DNA of 64,000 bases from Brooklawnia cerclae (GCF_011758645.1 NZ_JAAMOZ010000001.1:1240001-1304000); one strand, 5' to 3'. Shown: positions 30,369 through 39,609, numbered from the stretch's first letter. Numbers and translations are program-made. The notes: generated by a model from the sequence alone, not told the origin.

Positions 30369-30594
30369 TTACGACATGCACTGCGGCCTTTTCGCCGACC
30401 TCGGAAGAACGTTTGCGCCATCTAATGATCTGATCGGCGACTCACGTATTGTCAGGCATTTCACTGCCGTTCATCGGCTTTGCCATGCCATTTTTCGGGG
30501 TGCTTCGGCACCTTAACAGAATCGTCACAAACCGGACCCGACGATGAGTGCGACAGCGCACTCCGACGGGTCGTATCCCCGCAAAGGATGTCAC

Positions 30595-31644
30595 ATGCCA
30601 CGAAGGCTCTCATTCACCCGGCTCGTCCTGCTCGTCACCTTGGTCGTGACAGCGTTGGTCACCGGATGCTCCCAACCGTCGGCGTCCCCTTCTGTCGCCG
30701 CCACGCGATCGGTGACCGATGTCCTGGGCAACGTCGTCGAGATCCCGACGACCGTCACACGGATCGTCACCGCCTACCCCGCGGTCGACCAGATCTTCTT
30801 GCTGCTCGGTGCCCAGGACAAGGTGGTCGCGCTCAACAAGAACAACACGACGAACGACCTGCTGCTCACCCTGGCGCCTGAATACGCGGATCTGCCCGTG
30901 GTCTTCGACTCGTCGAGCAACTTCGACACCGAGGCGTTGCTCGCAGTGAACCCCGATGTCGTCATCGCGGGGTCGCAAGAGGTCGCCGACGCCGTCCAAC
31001 AGGTCGGCATCCCGGCCGTGGTCGCCATGTCGACCAGCCCTGACACCCTCAAGCAGACGATCACCCTCATCGGAGACATCCTCGGCGCGACCGATCGCGC
31101 GGAGGAGTTCATCGCCTACTACGACGACAACATGGCCCAGGCGACGCAGCGCACGGAATCCCTCACCGACGCGGAGCGCACACGGGTCTACTACGCCACC
31201 GGGACCGGGCCGCTCAACACCGAGGCCAAGGGATCCATCGTGACGGACTGGATCGAGATGGCGGGCGGCACCAACGTCGCCACCGACGCCGGTGTCGAGG
31301 GCATGTTCGTCGACATCTCCGCTGAGCAACTCTTCTCCTGGGATCCCGAGGTGATCATCTGTACCAGTGCTCAGAGTTGCGCCCAGTTCCTCGACGACGA
31401 CGTCTACGCCGACCTCACCGCCGTGAAGAACAAGGCCGTCTATCCCAGTCCGAGTGGTGCGTACACCTGGTCGGTGCGGTCGGCGGAAGAAGCGACCATG
31501 ACGCTGTGGGCGGCCACCAAGATCCAGCCCGATCTGTTCACGGACGTCGACTACGTACAGATCACGAAGGACTTCTACGAGCAGTTCTACGGCTACGCCC
31601 TGACCGACGAGCAGACCGAGGCCATCCTGGAGCCGTCCGCATGA
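30595..31644 (+). CDS. Substrate-binding lipoprotein of a metal-chelate/corrinoid-type ABC importer
   Basis: A 349-residue lipoprotein. The N-terminal signal is a type II signal peptide with lipobox LVTGC. The mature part is a FecB/BtuF-like periplasmic-binding fold: VTDVLGNVVEIPTTVTRIVTAYP is the classic first strand, with PDVVIAGSQEV and the long linking helix after it. ATG 30595 has AAAGGA upstream; an upstream ATG at 30544 gives no signal peptide at its N-terminus. ATGA overlap with the next gene. Ligand (ferric siderophore, haem or corrinoid) cannot be told from sequence. Confidence 0.9.
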   Translation: MPRRLSFTRLVLLVTLVVTALVTGCSQPSASPSVAATRSVTDVLGNVVEIPTTVTRIVTAYPAVDQIFLLLGAQDKVVALNKNNTTNDLLLTLAPEYADLPVVFDSSSNFDTEALLAVNPDVVIAGSQEVADAVQQVGIPAVVAMSTSPDTLKQTITLIGDILGATDRAEEFIAYYDDNMAQATQRTESLTDAERTRVYYATGTGPLNTEAKGSIVTDWIEMAGGTNVATDAGVEGMFVDISAEQLFSWDPEVIICTSAQSCAQFLDDDVYADLTAVKNKAVYPSPSGAYTWSVRSAEEATMTLWAATKIQPDLFTDVDYVQITKDFYEQFYGYALTDEQTEAILEPSA

Positions 31645-32249
31645 CCGATCGCACTGCTGACGTCGACTACCGCGCCTGGATCGACCTCTACCCGTCGATG
31701 CCGTTGTTCGCCGGCATCGATCCGGAAGATGTCGTACGGCTACTTGAGCTGATCGCACCCCCACTGGGGACGGTGCGTGCCGGGACGAGCATCCTGGACG
31801 ACTACGACCCCACCTGGTTCTACCTCTGCGTGGGCTCGAATCGGGATCCCTCCGCACCGACACCACCGGCCCACCGGGCGTCCTTCCTGCGACCGGGGCA
31901 GTGGAGTATGCCGACCGGGCCGATCGGGACGCCGGGTCTGGTGGCGGGTGAGATCATGACCCTCAGCGGTTGCGACCCGTGGGCCGGGCCGAAGGCCGTC
32001 TGGGCATTGGTGGACTACGACGTGTATTACTTGATGTTCACGCTCGACGACGTCCTGGAGTATCGCGACGGGCTGTATCCCGCCCAGCAGACGATGATCC
32101 GCAACCTCATGGGCATCGTCGCGCAGGTGGTGATCGACCATCGAGCGTTGTTCTACAAGCTGCGGTACGGCATCAACATGTTTGAGCTCACCGACGCGGA
32201 CAAGCAGCTCTACGCCGAGATACACGCCGATCCGTTGTGGCTGGAATGA
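31641..32249 (+). CDS. CRP-like cyclic-nucleotide-binding-fold protein lacking a DNA-binding domain
   Basis: A 202-residue soluble protein. The N-terminal SMPLFAGIDPEDVVRLLEL resembles the opening helix of CRP/FNR sensor domains, and NLMGIVAQVVIDHRALFYKL near the C-terminus resembles their long dimerisation helix. Only about 25 residues follow, so there is no helix-turn-helix. The phosphate-binding cassette is not recognisable. It is embedded with ATGA overlaps between the binding-protein and permease genes, an unusual place. Role unknown; a ligand-sensing or accessory function for the transporter is an inference. The family assignment is by eye and moderate. Confidence 0.85.
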   Translation: MTDRTADVDYRAWIDLYPSMPLFAGIDPEDVVRLLELIAPPLGTVRAGTSILDDYDPTWFYLCVGSNRDPSAPTPPAHRASFLRPGQWSMPTGPIGTPGLVAGEIMTLSGCDPWAGPKAVWALVDYDVYYLMFTLDDVLEYRDGLYPAQQTMIRNLMGIVAQVVIDHRALFYKLRYGINMFELTDADKQLYAEIHADPLWLE

Positions 32250-33301
32250 CGGCGACCGCTACGCGCGGGGTGGGGGAGCAGGGCTCCTCCACCCGGTTGC
32301 TTCACAGACTCGCGCTGCCCACCTCGATCGTCGGCCTTGCGGCCGTCGCCTTTCTCGCGCTCTTCGTCGGGGACTACGCTCTCGACGTCCGTACTGTCGT
32401 ACGCATCCTGGCCTCGCCGGTTCTCCCGGTGGAATCCTCGTGGAACGGAGCTGCCGAGTCCGCGATCCTCAAGGTGCGGGTGCCTCGCATCCTGGCCGCG
32501 ATACTGGTCGGCGGTGCCCTCAGCGTCTCGGGTGCCACCTATCAGAGTGTCTTCCGCAACCCTCTGGTATCGCCCGATCTCCTGGGTGTGTCGGCGGGAG
32601 CCTGCGTCGGGGCGGCGGGGGCCATCCTGCTTCATCTCGGGCAGGCCCCTATCGCGCTGGCGGCACTGCTCGGCGGCCTCGCCGCTGTCGCATGCTCGAC
32701 GGGTCTGGCCAGGGTGTTCCGCGAGAACTCCTCTCTTGTTCTCGTGCTGGCCGGGGTCATCGTGTCAGGCTTCATGAACTCCGCACTCGGACTACTGAAA
32801 TACCTGGCCGATCCGGAGACCGAACTCGCTTCGATCACCTACTGGCAGCTGGGCAGCTTGTCCGGGACGAGCATGACCGACGTCACTTTCGTCGCCGTCC
32901 CGATAGTGCTCGGTACGGCGGTCCTGATCGTCCTGCGCTGGCGGCTGGGCATCCTCTCCCTGGGCGATGCGGAGGCGGCGTTGCTCGGCACCGACGTCGT
33001 CCGGTTGCGCGCCGTCGCCGTGCTGTGTGCCACCGTGCTGACCGCTTGCGCGGTCTGCGTCAGCGGGACGATCGGCTGGATCGGCCTGGTGGTGCCGCAT
33101 CTCTGCCGTTTTCTCACCGGCCCGGACACCGCACGCGTGGTTCCGCTGTCGGTATGCGTGGGCGCGTTGTTTCTGCTCGCGGTCGACACTCTCGCACGCA
33201 CGATGTCGACCGCCGAACTGCCGCTCAGCATCCTGATCGGCTTTGTCGGCACGCCTCTTTTCGTCTGGCTGGTCGTCCGGCAACGGAGCACGCTGCGATG
33301 A
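32246..33301 (+). CDS. FecCD-family ABC importer permease
   Basis: A 351-residue permease with about nine to ten membrane helices. Family motifs are RVPRILAAILVGGALSVSGATYQSVFRNPLVSPDLLGVSAGA, seen in parts, and the coupling-helix region GTIGWIGLVVPHLCRFLTG. It forms a type II importer with the lipoprotein and ATPase. Overlaps both neighbours by four bases. Confidence 0.95.
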   Translation: MTATATRGVGEQGSSTRLLHRLALPTSIVGLAAVAFLALFVGDYALDVRTVVRILASPVLPVESSWNGAAESAILKVRVPRILAAILVGGALSVSGATYQSVFRNPLVSPDLLGVSAGACVGAAGAILLHLGQAPIALAALLGGLAAVACSTGLARVFRENSSLVLVLAGVIVSGFMNSALGLLKYLADPETELASITYWQLGSLSGTSMTDVTFVAVPIVLGTAVLIVLRWRLGILSLGDAEAALLGTDVVRLRAVAVLCATVLTACAVCVSGTIGWIGLVVPHLCRFLTGPDTARVVPLSVCVGALFLLAVDTLARTMSTAELPLSILIGFVGTPLFVWLVVRQRSTLR

Positions 33302-34077
33302 GTGCGTTGCTGGAAGTGGACGGCCTCTGTTTCGCATACCCGGGCGAGCGCGGCACGGTCTTCCGGGACGTGAGCTTCCGGCTCGGCACCGGTGAGGTGA
33401 TGTGCATCATAGGGCCGAACGGGGCCGGCAAATCCACCCTGCTGCACGCGATCGTCCGTCTGCGCGTTCCCAGTGCGGGCACGGTACGGCTGGACGGCGC
33501 CGACGTGTCGCGGTTGTCTCGTTCGCGTATCGCACGGGTGGTCGGCTATGTCACGCAGTCATCGGCTCCCGCCTTCGGGTACCGGGTGCTCGACCACGTC
33601 GTGATGGGCCGTGCCCCGCATGTCAGCCTGTACCGGACCCCCTCGCGGGAGGACTACCGTCTTGCAGCCGCGGGCCTTGAGCAATTGGGAGTGGGCCATC
33701 TCGCCGAGCGGAACTATCTGGAACTCTCCGGTGGGGAACGCCAGCAGGTCGACATCGCGCGGGCGATCGTGCAGAAACCCCGGCTCATCATCCTCGACGA
33801 ACCCACTTCGGCACTCGATTTCGGCAACCAGGCTCGGGTGCTCCGCATCGTCCGGCGCCTGGCAGCCGATGGTTTCGCCGTTCTGCTCACGACCCACGAC
33901 CCCAATCAGGTCATCGTCCTGGACGCGAAGGTCGGCGTGCTCAACAGCGACGGTTCTCTCCTGGTCGGGACTCCGGCGGAGACGATCACCGAAGAGTCTC
34001 TCTCCCGCGTCTACAACGCCGATGTCACGGTGGCCTACGTGGACAAGGTCCACCGTGACGTCTGCACCATCAACTGA
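33298..34077 (+). CDS. FecE/BtuD-type ABC importer ATPase
   Basis: A 259-residue ATPase with Walker A GPNGAGKST, signature LSGGERQQVDIARAI and Walker B LIILDEPTSALDF, then the H-loop TTHDPNQ. Closest in style to iron-chelate and cobalamin importers. ATG 33298 overlaps the permease stop. The C-terminal tail (YVDKVHRDVCTIN) is short. Confidence 0.95.
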   Translation: MSALLEVDGLCFAYPGERGTVFRDVSFRLGTGEVMCIIGPNGAGKSTLLHAIVRLRVPSAGTVRLDGADVSRLSRSRIARVVGYVTQSSAPAFGYRVLDHVVMGRAPHVSLYRTPSREDYRLAAAGLEQLGVGHLAERNYLELSGGERQQVDIARAIVQKPRLIILDEPTSALDFGNQARVLRIVRRLAADGFAVLLTTHDPNQVIVLDAKVGVLNSDGSLLVGTPAETITEESLSRVYNADVTVAYVDKVHRDVCTIN

Positions 34078-34105
34078 CCACGGCCCGAAAGGCGGCACAG
34101 CAGAC

Positions 34106-35008
34106 ATGGCAGGTTTTCTGGATTGGCGGATCATCGAGTCCCTGACGGGTTGGGCGGCTCACAGCGACGACACCGAGGTGGAGCGCTGGGACTCGGGGGC
34201 CGCGGAGTGGGACCGGCGCACTGCGTTCGAGCGGGACTTCACCGCGGCTCAGGTCGACGCCCTTGACATCGAGCCAACCGACTCCGTTCTCGACGCGTGC
34301 TGCGGTGCCGGGCGCCTCACGATTCCGCTTGCTCGCCGTGCACGGGCGGTCACCGGCCTGGACTCGGGCGAGCACATGCTGGAGTACTGCCGTGCGTATG
34401 CCCAGCGGGAAGGCTTGACGAACGTCCGGACGATCCAGGTGCCCAGCTGGCACCGCACCGAACCCGGCGTCGACTTTCCGCAGCACGATGTCGTCGTAGC
34501 CTGCATCTCGCCGGCTTCCGCGGATGTGGCCAAGCTGAGCCGCGCGGCGACGCGGAGGTGCTATGTGCTCTCCTTCAGCAAGCCCTTCAAGTTCATGGAC
34601 GTGGCGGCGTCCCTCTTTGCCGGCGCGACCGAGGAATGGCCCGCCGAACCCGGTCCGAAACTCGAGCGGATGCAACTCTCGCGGTACGACATCCCTCGGG
34701 TCTTCGGCCTGAACGTCGCCTTCAACGTCCTGTACGACCTCGGCGCCAACCCGACGGTGACGTATGCCGACGGTGGCTGGGTCCACGAGGCGAACACGCG
34801 CGAGGCGGTGTACGAGTTCCTCGCCGGGTTCGGCCGGATCATCCCTGGCCGTGAGCAGGTCTTCCGGAGCAATGTCGACAAGCACCTGACCGCGCTCCCC
34901 GACGGCAGATATCGGTACGCGACCCCGCGTACCCAGATGTACGTCCTCGGTTGGGATCCGTCCGAGGTCGATCAGGCGAAGGCAGCTGCCAGCGTGGCGC
35001 GATTCTGA
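34106..35008 (+). CDS. Class I SAM-dependent methyltransferase linked to the importer
   Basis: A 300-residue methyltransferase with motif I VLDACCGAGRLTIPLA and the following acidic residue in VTGLDSGEHML. The front segment VERWDSGAAEWDRR and a central FSKPFKFMDVAASL region are not from a family I can name. It starts 28 bases after the ATPase gene with a GAAAGGCGG purine stretch, so it is most likely the last gene of the importer operon. It may modify the imported ligand or a partner protein (inference). Confidence 0.88.
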   Translation: MAGFLDWRIIESLTGWAAHSDDTEVERWDSGAAEWDRRTAFERDFTAAQVDALDIEPTDSVLDACCGAGRLTIPLARRARAVTGLDSGEHMLEYCRAYAQREGLTNVRTIQVPSWHRTEPGVDFPQHDVVVACISPASADVAKLSRAATRRCYVLSFSKPFKFMDVAASLFAGATEEWPAEPGPKLERMQLSRYDIPRVFGLNVAFNVLYDLGANPTVTYADGGWVHEANTREAVYEFLAGFGRIIPGREQVFRSNVDKHLTALPDGRYRYATPRTQMYVLGWDPSEVDQAKAAASVARF

Positions 35009-35053
35009 GTCGGCCGACCCGCTTCTGAGCCTGGAGGAGCCTCCCGCGACCGA

Positions 35054-35095
35054 AATGTGTTCCCGTGCGCGAAATTTCGTACGCGGGAACACATT
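35054..35095. terminator. 42-base imperfect palindrome between convergent genes
   Basis: AATGTGTTCCCG (35054-35065) and CGGGAACACATT (35084-35095) are perfect 12-base arms; the centre GAAATTTC is also self-complementary. It lies between the convergent methyltransferase and PAC2 genes. It lacks a U-tract but could act as a bidirectional terminator. Downstream, two imperfect copies of a GCGGGACGTSGCGCGGGYC unit occur at about 35100-35150. Confidence 0.55.
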
Positions 35096-35172
35096 GTGCG
35101 CGCGGGACGTCGCGCGGGCCTACGTTGAGCGGGACGTGGCGCGGGTCCGCGTCGAGCGTCCCGCGGTGGGGC

Positions 35173-36006
35173 CTAGCGCCCCTTCTGCTCGCGCCGCCTC
35201 AGGTAGCGCTGGAACTCGGCGGCGATGGAGTCACCGGTGGCGGAGGGCAGGTCGGTCTCGTCCTGCTGGGCCTCCAGCGAGTCGATGTAGTCGGAGATGT
35301 CGGAGTCCTCGGCGGCGAGCTCGTCCACACCGCGCTGCCAGGCCTTGGCCAGCTCAGGCAGATCACCGAGGTCGAGGGCGAGGTCGAGCAGGTCCTCCAC
35401 GCGCGAGATCAGCGCCAGCGTCGCCTTCGGGTTCGGTGGGGACGCGACGTAGTGGGGCACGGACGCCCAGAGCGACACCTCGCGCAGACCGGCCTTGCGG
35501 CAGGCGTCCCCGAGCACACCGGTGATTCCGGTCGGGCCCTCGTAGTTGTTCGCCTCGAGCCCGAGGGACTGCGCCAAGCCGTGGTCGCTGGTCGTCCCCG
35601 AGACGGGAAGCGGACGTGAGTGCGGTGTGTCGGTGAGCATCGCCCCCAGCATGATCACCATCTCGGGCTCGAAGCCGCGGAACGCCGTCACGAGGGTGCG
35701 GCAGTACTGCTTCCAGTGCAGGTTCGGCTCGGGACCCGAGACCAGGATGAGGTCGCGATCAGGATGGTGCGCGACGTTGAGCGACGTGGTGGGCCATTCG
35801 AGCTCACGGCCCTCGGCGCCGTTGACGACCCGGGGACGCACGATCTGGTAGTCGTAGAAGTCGTCCGAGTCGATGTCGAACGCAGGCGTGGTGTCGTAGG
35901 CCTCGGCGATATGGTCGATCGCGGACGTGGCCGCGTCCGCCGCGTCGTTCCAGCCTTCGAACGCGGCGAGCACCACGGGCCGTCTCAACCGTGAACGTCC
36001 AACCAT
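35173..36006 (-). CDS. PAC2-family protein (proteasome-assembly-chaperone-like)
   Basis: A 277-residue soluble protein of the PAC2 superfamily. RRPVVLAAFEGWNDAADAATSAIDHI is the family opening, and LGAMLTDTPHSRPLPVSG and NYEGPTGITGVLGDAC are the other conserved blocks. Actinobacterial members are common near metH and the proteasome locus. Whether they assist proteasome assembly in bacteria is not established. Divergent from metH. Confidence 0.93.
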   Translation of the reverse strand: MVGRSRLRRPVVLAAFEGWNDAADAATSAIDHIAEAYDTTPAFDIDSDDFYDYQIVRPRVVNGAEGRELEWPTTSLNVAHHPDRDLILVSGPEPNLHWKQYCRTLVTAFRGFEPEMVIMLGAMLTDTPHSRPLPVSGTTSDHGLAQSLGLEANNYEGPTGITGVLGDACRKAGLREVSLWASVPHYVASPPNPKATLALISRVEDLLDLALDLGDLPELAKAWQRGVDELAAEDSDISDYIDSLEAQQDETDLPSATGDSIAAEFQRYLRRREQKGR

Positions 36007-36101
36007 GCGTGCACTCTATCCCGCGCCTCCAGCGCCGGGCCGCGGCGTCATCGTTGGGACGCCGGAAGCGAACGGCCACCGGGGAGCTTCGCAGAGATTA
36101 T

Positions 36102-39100
36102 ATGGTTGCTGGCGTGTCTGCTCCGATCCGTGATGTCCTGTTCCGCCGAGTGCTCGTGGCCGACGGTGCGATGGGCACGATGCTGCAGGACTTCGACCTG
36201 GGGTTGGACGACTTCGAGGGCCTCGAGGGATGCAACGAGGTGCTGAACGTGACGCGGCCCGATGTGGTCGCGTCCATCCATCGCGCCTACTTCGCGGCGG
36301 GCTCGGACTGTGTGGAGACCAACACGTTCGGGGCCAATCATGCGGCGCTGGGTGAGTACGGCATAGCCGACCGCATCGGTGAGCTCGCCGAGGCGGGCGC
36401 GAGCATCGCCCGGCGGGTGGCCGACGAGTTCTCCACCCCCGAGCGGCCCAGATTCGTCCTCGGCAGCGTGGGGCCGGGTACCAAGTTGCCGACCCTCGGC
36501 CATGTACAGGCGTCGACGTTGCGCGACGCGTATCAGCAGCAGGTCGAGGCGATGATCCGTGGCGGGGTGGACGCGATCCAGGTGGAGACCGCCCAAGATC
36601 TCCAGCAGGCGGAAGCCGCGGTCATCGGTGCGAAGCGCGCGCGGACCGCGCTGGGCGCCGACGTCCCCATCTTCGTGTCGATCACCGTCGAGACGACCGG
36701 CTCGATGCTGCTCGGCAGCGAGATCGGGGCCGCTCTGACCACGCTGGAACCCCTGGACGTCGACGTCATCGGCCTCAACTGCGCCACCGGGCCCGCGGAG
36801 ATGGCCGAACACCTGCGCTACCTGTCGCGTCACGCCAGGGCGGGCATCTCCGCGATGCCGAACGCGGGCCTGCCCGAGCTGACCCCGCAGGGCGCGCGCT
36901 ACCCGCTTCAGCCCGAGGGTCTCGCGTCCGCGCTGGACGAGTACGTCACCGATTTCGGGCTGGCGCTCGTCGGCGGCTGCTGCGGCACGACCCCCGATCA
37001 CATCCGCGCGCTCGCCGGGGTGATCGGCCACGACCGCCCGGTCGCCGAGCGCGTGCCCGACCACGTGAACGCGGTGGCGTCCCTCTACTCGGAGACCCCG
37101 CTCAGGCAGGACACGAGCTACCTGGCCATCGGCGAGCGGACGAACGCGAACGGCTCGAAGGCGTTCCGCGAGGCCATGATCGCCGAGCGGTGGGACGATT
37201 GCGTCGAGATAGCCCGGCAGCAGTCCCGGTCGGGGGCGCACGTGCTCGACCTGTGCGTCGACTACGTCGGACGCGACGGCGTGGCCGACATGACCGAGTT
37301 GGCGTCCCGCTTCGCCAGTGCCGTCACGCAGCCGATCATGCTCGATTCCACCGAGCCCGAGGTCATCCGGGCGGGCCTGGAGCACCTGCCGGGCCGGTCG
37401 ATCATCAACTCGGTCAACTTCGAGGATGGGGACGGCCCCGATTCGCGGATCAATCGCGTGATGCCGATGGTCCGTGAGCACGGTGCCGCGGTCGTGGCGC
37501 TCACGATCGACGAGCAGGGGCAGGCGCGGACGACCGAGTGGAAGCTCGCCGTCGCCGAACGCCTGATCGCGACCCTCACCGGCAGGTGGGGCATGGACGA
37601 GGGTGACATCCTCGTCGACTGCCTGACCTTCCCGATCGCCACCGGTCAGGAGGAGACGCGCCGCGACGGCGTCGCCACGATCGACGCGATCCGTGCGCTC
37701 AAGACGGCACACCCCCGCGTCCAGACGACCCTGGGCGTGTCGAACATCAGCTTCGGCCTCAACCCCGCCGCCCGCGTCGTGCTGAACAGCGTCTTCCTGG
37801 ACGAGTGCGTGAAGGCCGGGCTCGACTCCGCGATCGTCAGCGTCGCCCGGATCATGCCGGTCGAACGGATTCCCGAGGAGCAGTACCGCACGGCCCTCGA
37901 CCTCATCCACGACCGTCGTACCGCGGACTACGACCCGCTCGCCCGCTTCCTCGAGCTCTTCGAGGGCGTGACGGCATCCTCGATGCGTGAACAAAGAGAG
38001 GCCGAACTCGCTGCGCTTCCGCTGGCCGAGCGTCTCGCCCGGCGCATCGTCGACGGCAACGACAAGGGTCTGGATGCCGACCTCGACGAGGCGCTGGCCG
38101 CCAAACCGGCCCTGGAGATCATCAACGACGACCTGCTCGGTGGCATGAGGACCGTGGGGGAGCTGTTCGGGTCGGGTCAGATGCAGTTGCCGTTCGTCCT
38201 GCAGAGCGCCGAGACGATGAAGAAGGCGGTGGCCCACCTGGAACCGCACCTGGACGCGTCCGACGCGGGTGCGGGCAAGGGGACGCTCGTGCTGGCCACC
38301 GTCAAGGGCGACGTGCACGACATCGGCAAGAACCTCGTCGACATCATCGTGTCGAACAACGGCTACACCGTGGTGAACCTGGGGATCAAGCAACCGGTCT
38401 CGGCGATCGTGGAGGCCGCTGAGGAGCATCACGCCGATGCCATCGGCATGTCGGGTCTCCTGGTGAAGTCGACCCTGGTGATGAAGGACAACCTGCTCGA
38501 GCTGAACGCCCGAGGGCTCGCCGGCCGTTACCCGGTGCTGCTGGGCGGGGCGGCGCTGACACGTCCTTTCGTGGACGAGGACCTCGCGGGTCTGTACGAC
38601 GGCACCGTCCGCTACGCCCGGGACGCGTTCGAGGGCCTCGAGCTGATGGACGCGATTATGGCCGTGAAGAGGGGAGAGCCCGGTGCCGAGCTGCCACCGG
38701 TGCGGACGCGGCGCGTCCCCCTCCGGGCGGCAGGGCCGGTGCCGGTCGCATCCGGCGAGCGCTCCGACGTGGCCAGGGGCATCGAGGCGCCCGCCCCGCC
38801 GTTCTGGGGCAGCCGGGTGACCAAGGGCGTCCAGCTCGCCGACATCGTCGGCTATCTCGACGAGCAGGCCCTGTTCAAGGGGCGATGGGGCCTTCGTGCG
38901 GTTCGCGGCGGCCCCGGCTACGCCGAGATCGTCGAGACCGAGGCGCTACCACGCCTGCGGGCATGGCTCGACCGGGTCAAGGCCGACGGGCTGGGGCAGT
39001 TCGCCGTCGTCCACGGGTACTGGCCGTGCTGGTCGCAGGGCAACGACCTGGTGGTCGCCGATCCGGACGACCAGCAGCGGGAGATCGCGCGGTTCACCTT

Positions 39101-39590
39101 CCCGAGGCAGGTGCGCGAGCGCAGGCTGTGCATCGCCGACTTCTTCCGGGACGAGCATGAGGCCGCCGAGCTGGGCCCCGACACCCTCGCCCTGCAACTC
39201 GTCACGATGGGATCGCGCGTCTCACAGGAGACGGGGCGGCTGTTCGGGGCCGACGCCTACCGCGACTACCTGGAACTCCACGGATTGTCGGTGCAACTCA
39301 CCGAGGCGCTGGCCGAGCTGACCCATCAGCGGATCAGGTCCGAACTGGGTCTGTCGGCCGACGACGATCCCAGCCTGGACGAGCAGATCGCCCACCAGGC
39401 GTACCGGGGCAGCCGCTACAGCTTCGGCTACCCCGCCTGCCCCGACCTGGAGCTCCGGTCGCCGCTGTGCGACCTGCTCCAGGCCGAGCGCATCGGGGTC
39501 GAGCTGTCGGAGGAATTCCAGCTGAACCCCGAACAGTCGACCGACGCCCTGATCGTCCATCACCCCGAGGCGAAGTACTTCAGCGCCTGA
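36102..39590 (+). CDS. metH: Cobalamin-dependent methionine synthase
   Basis: An 1162-residue modular enzyme transferring methyl from methyltetrahydrofolate to homocysteine through B12. Modules in order: homocysteine-binding barrel (LVADGAMGTMLQ, GGCCGTTPDHIRAL), pterin-binding domain (GERTNANGSKAF), B12 cap and binding domain with the cobalt-ligand histidine in KGDVHDIGKN (about residue 739), and the SAM-binding activation domain (FKGRWGLRAVRGG, RYSFGYPACPDL). ATG 36102 is called. GTG 36114 follows a TTATAT element by 10 bases and could be a leaderless start. No B12 riboswitch is seen upstream. Confidence 0.97.
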   Translation: MVAGVSAPIRDVLFRRVLVADGAMGTMLQDFDLGLDDFEGLEGCNEVLNVTRPDVVASIHRAYFAAGSDCVETNTFGANHAALGEYGIADRIGELAEAGASIARRVADEFSTPERPRFVLGSVGPGTKLPTLGHVQASTLRDAYQQQVEAMIRGGVDAIQVETAQDLQQAEAAVIGAKRARTALGADVPIFVSITVETTGSMLLGSEIGAALTTLEPLDVDVIGLNCATGPAEMAEHLRYLSRHARAGISAMPNAGLPELTPQGARYPLQPEGLASALDEYVTDFGLALVGGCCGTTPDHIRALAGVIGHDRPVAERVPDHVNAVASLYSETPLRQDTSYLAIGERTNANGSKAFREAMIAERWDDCVEIARQQSRSGAHVLDLCVDYVGRDGVADMTELASRFASAVTQPIMLDSTEPEVIRAGLEHLPGRSIINSVNFEDGDGPDSRINRVMPMVREHGAAVVALTIDEQGQARTTEWKLAVAERLIATLTGRWGMDEGDILVDCLTFPIATGQEETRRDGVATIDAIRALKTAHPRVQTTLGVSNISFGLNPAARVVLNSVFLDECVKAGLDSAIVSVARIMPVERIPEEQYRTALDLIHDRRTADYDPLARFLELFEGVTASSMREQREAELAALPLAERLARRIVDGNDKGLDADLDEALAAKPALEIINDDLLGGMRTVGELFGSGQMQLPFVLQSAETMKKAVAHLEPHLDASDAGAGKGTLVLATVKGDVHDIGKNLVDIIVSNNGYTVVNLGIKQPVSAIVEAAEEHHADAIGMSGLLVKSTLVMKDNLLELNARGLAGRYPVLLGGAALTRPFVDEDLAGLYDGTVRYARDAFEGLELMDAIMAVKRGEPGAELPPVRTRRVPLRAAGPVPVASGERSDVARGIEAPAPPFWGSRVTKGVQLADIVGYLDEQALFKGRWGLRAVRGGPGYAEIVETEALPRLRAWLDRVKADGLGQFAVVHGYWPCWSQGNDLVVADPDDQQREIARFTFPRQVRERRLCIADFFRDEHEAAELGPDTLALQLVTMGSRVSQETGRLFGADAYRDYLELHGLSVQLTEALAELTHQRIRSELGLSADDDPSLDEQIAHQAYRGSRYSFGYPACPDLELRSPLCDLLQAERIGVELSEEFQLNPEQSTDALIVHHPEAKYFSA

Positions 39591-39609
39591 GGCGAGCGCC
39601 GGGCCGGCG

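Larger units (their letters stand above)
30077..30594 (+). other. Long AT-richer leader upstream of the importer operon
   Basis: About 520 bases without a supported gene. It holds a DtxR/IdeR-box-like core (30206-30216), a perfect 15-base palindrome (30354-30368), and a UUCG-capped hairpin GGTGC-TTCG-GCACC near 30507-30520. It is visibly richer in A+T than its flanks. No cobalamin riboswitch (B12 box) was recognised. A short basic frame on the minus strand (30233-30421) has no support. Confidence 0.6.

Noticed and set aside
30233-30421. Small basic minus-strand ORF of 62 codons
   Set aside because: No ribosome site, no -10 and no family features; typical of random open frame.
30077-30594. 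Cobalamin riboswitch before the importer operon
   Set aside because: No B12 box or its flanking conserved stems could be found on the + strand despite the B12-type transporter.
36007-36101. Cobalamin or SAM riboswitch before metH
   Set aside because: The divergent gap is under 100 bases and shows no conserved riboswitch elements.
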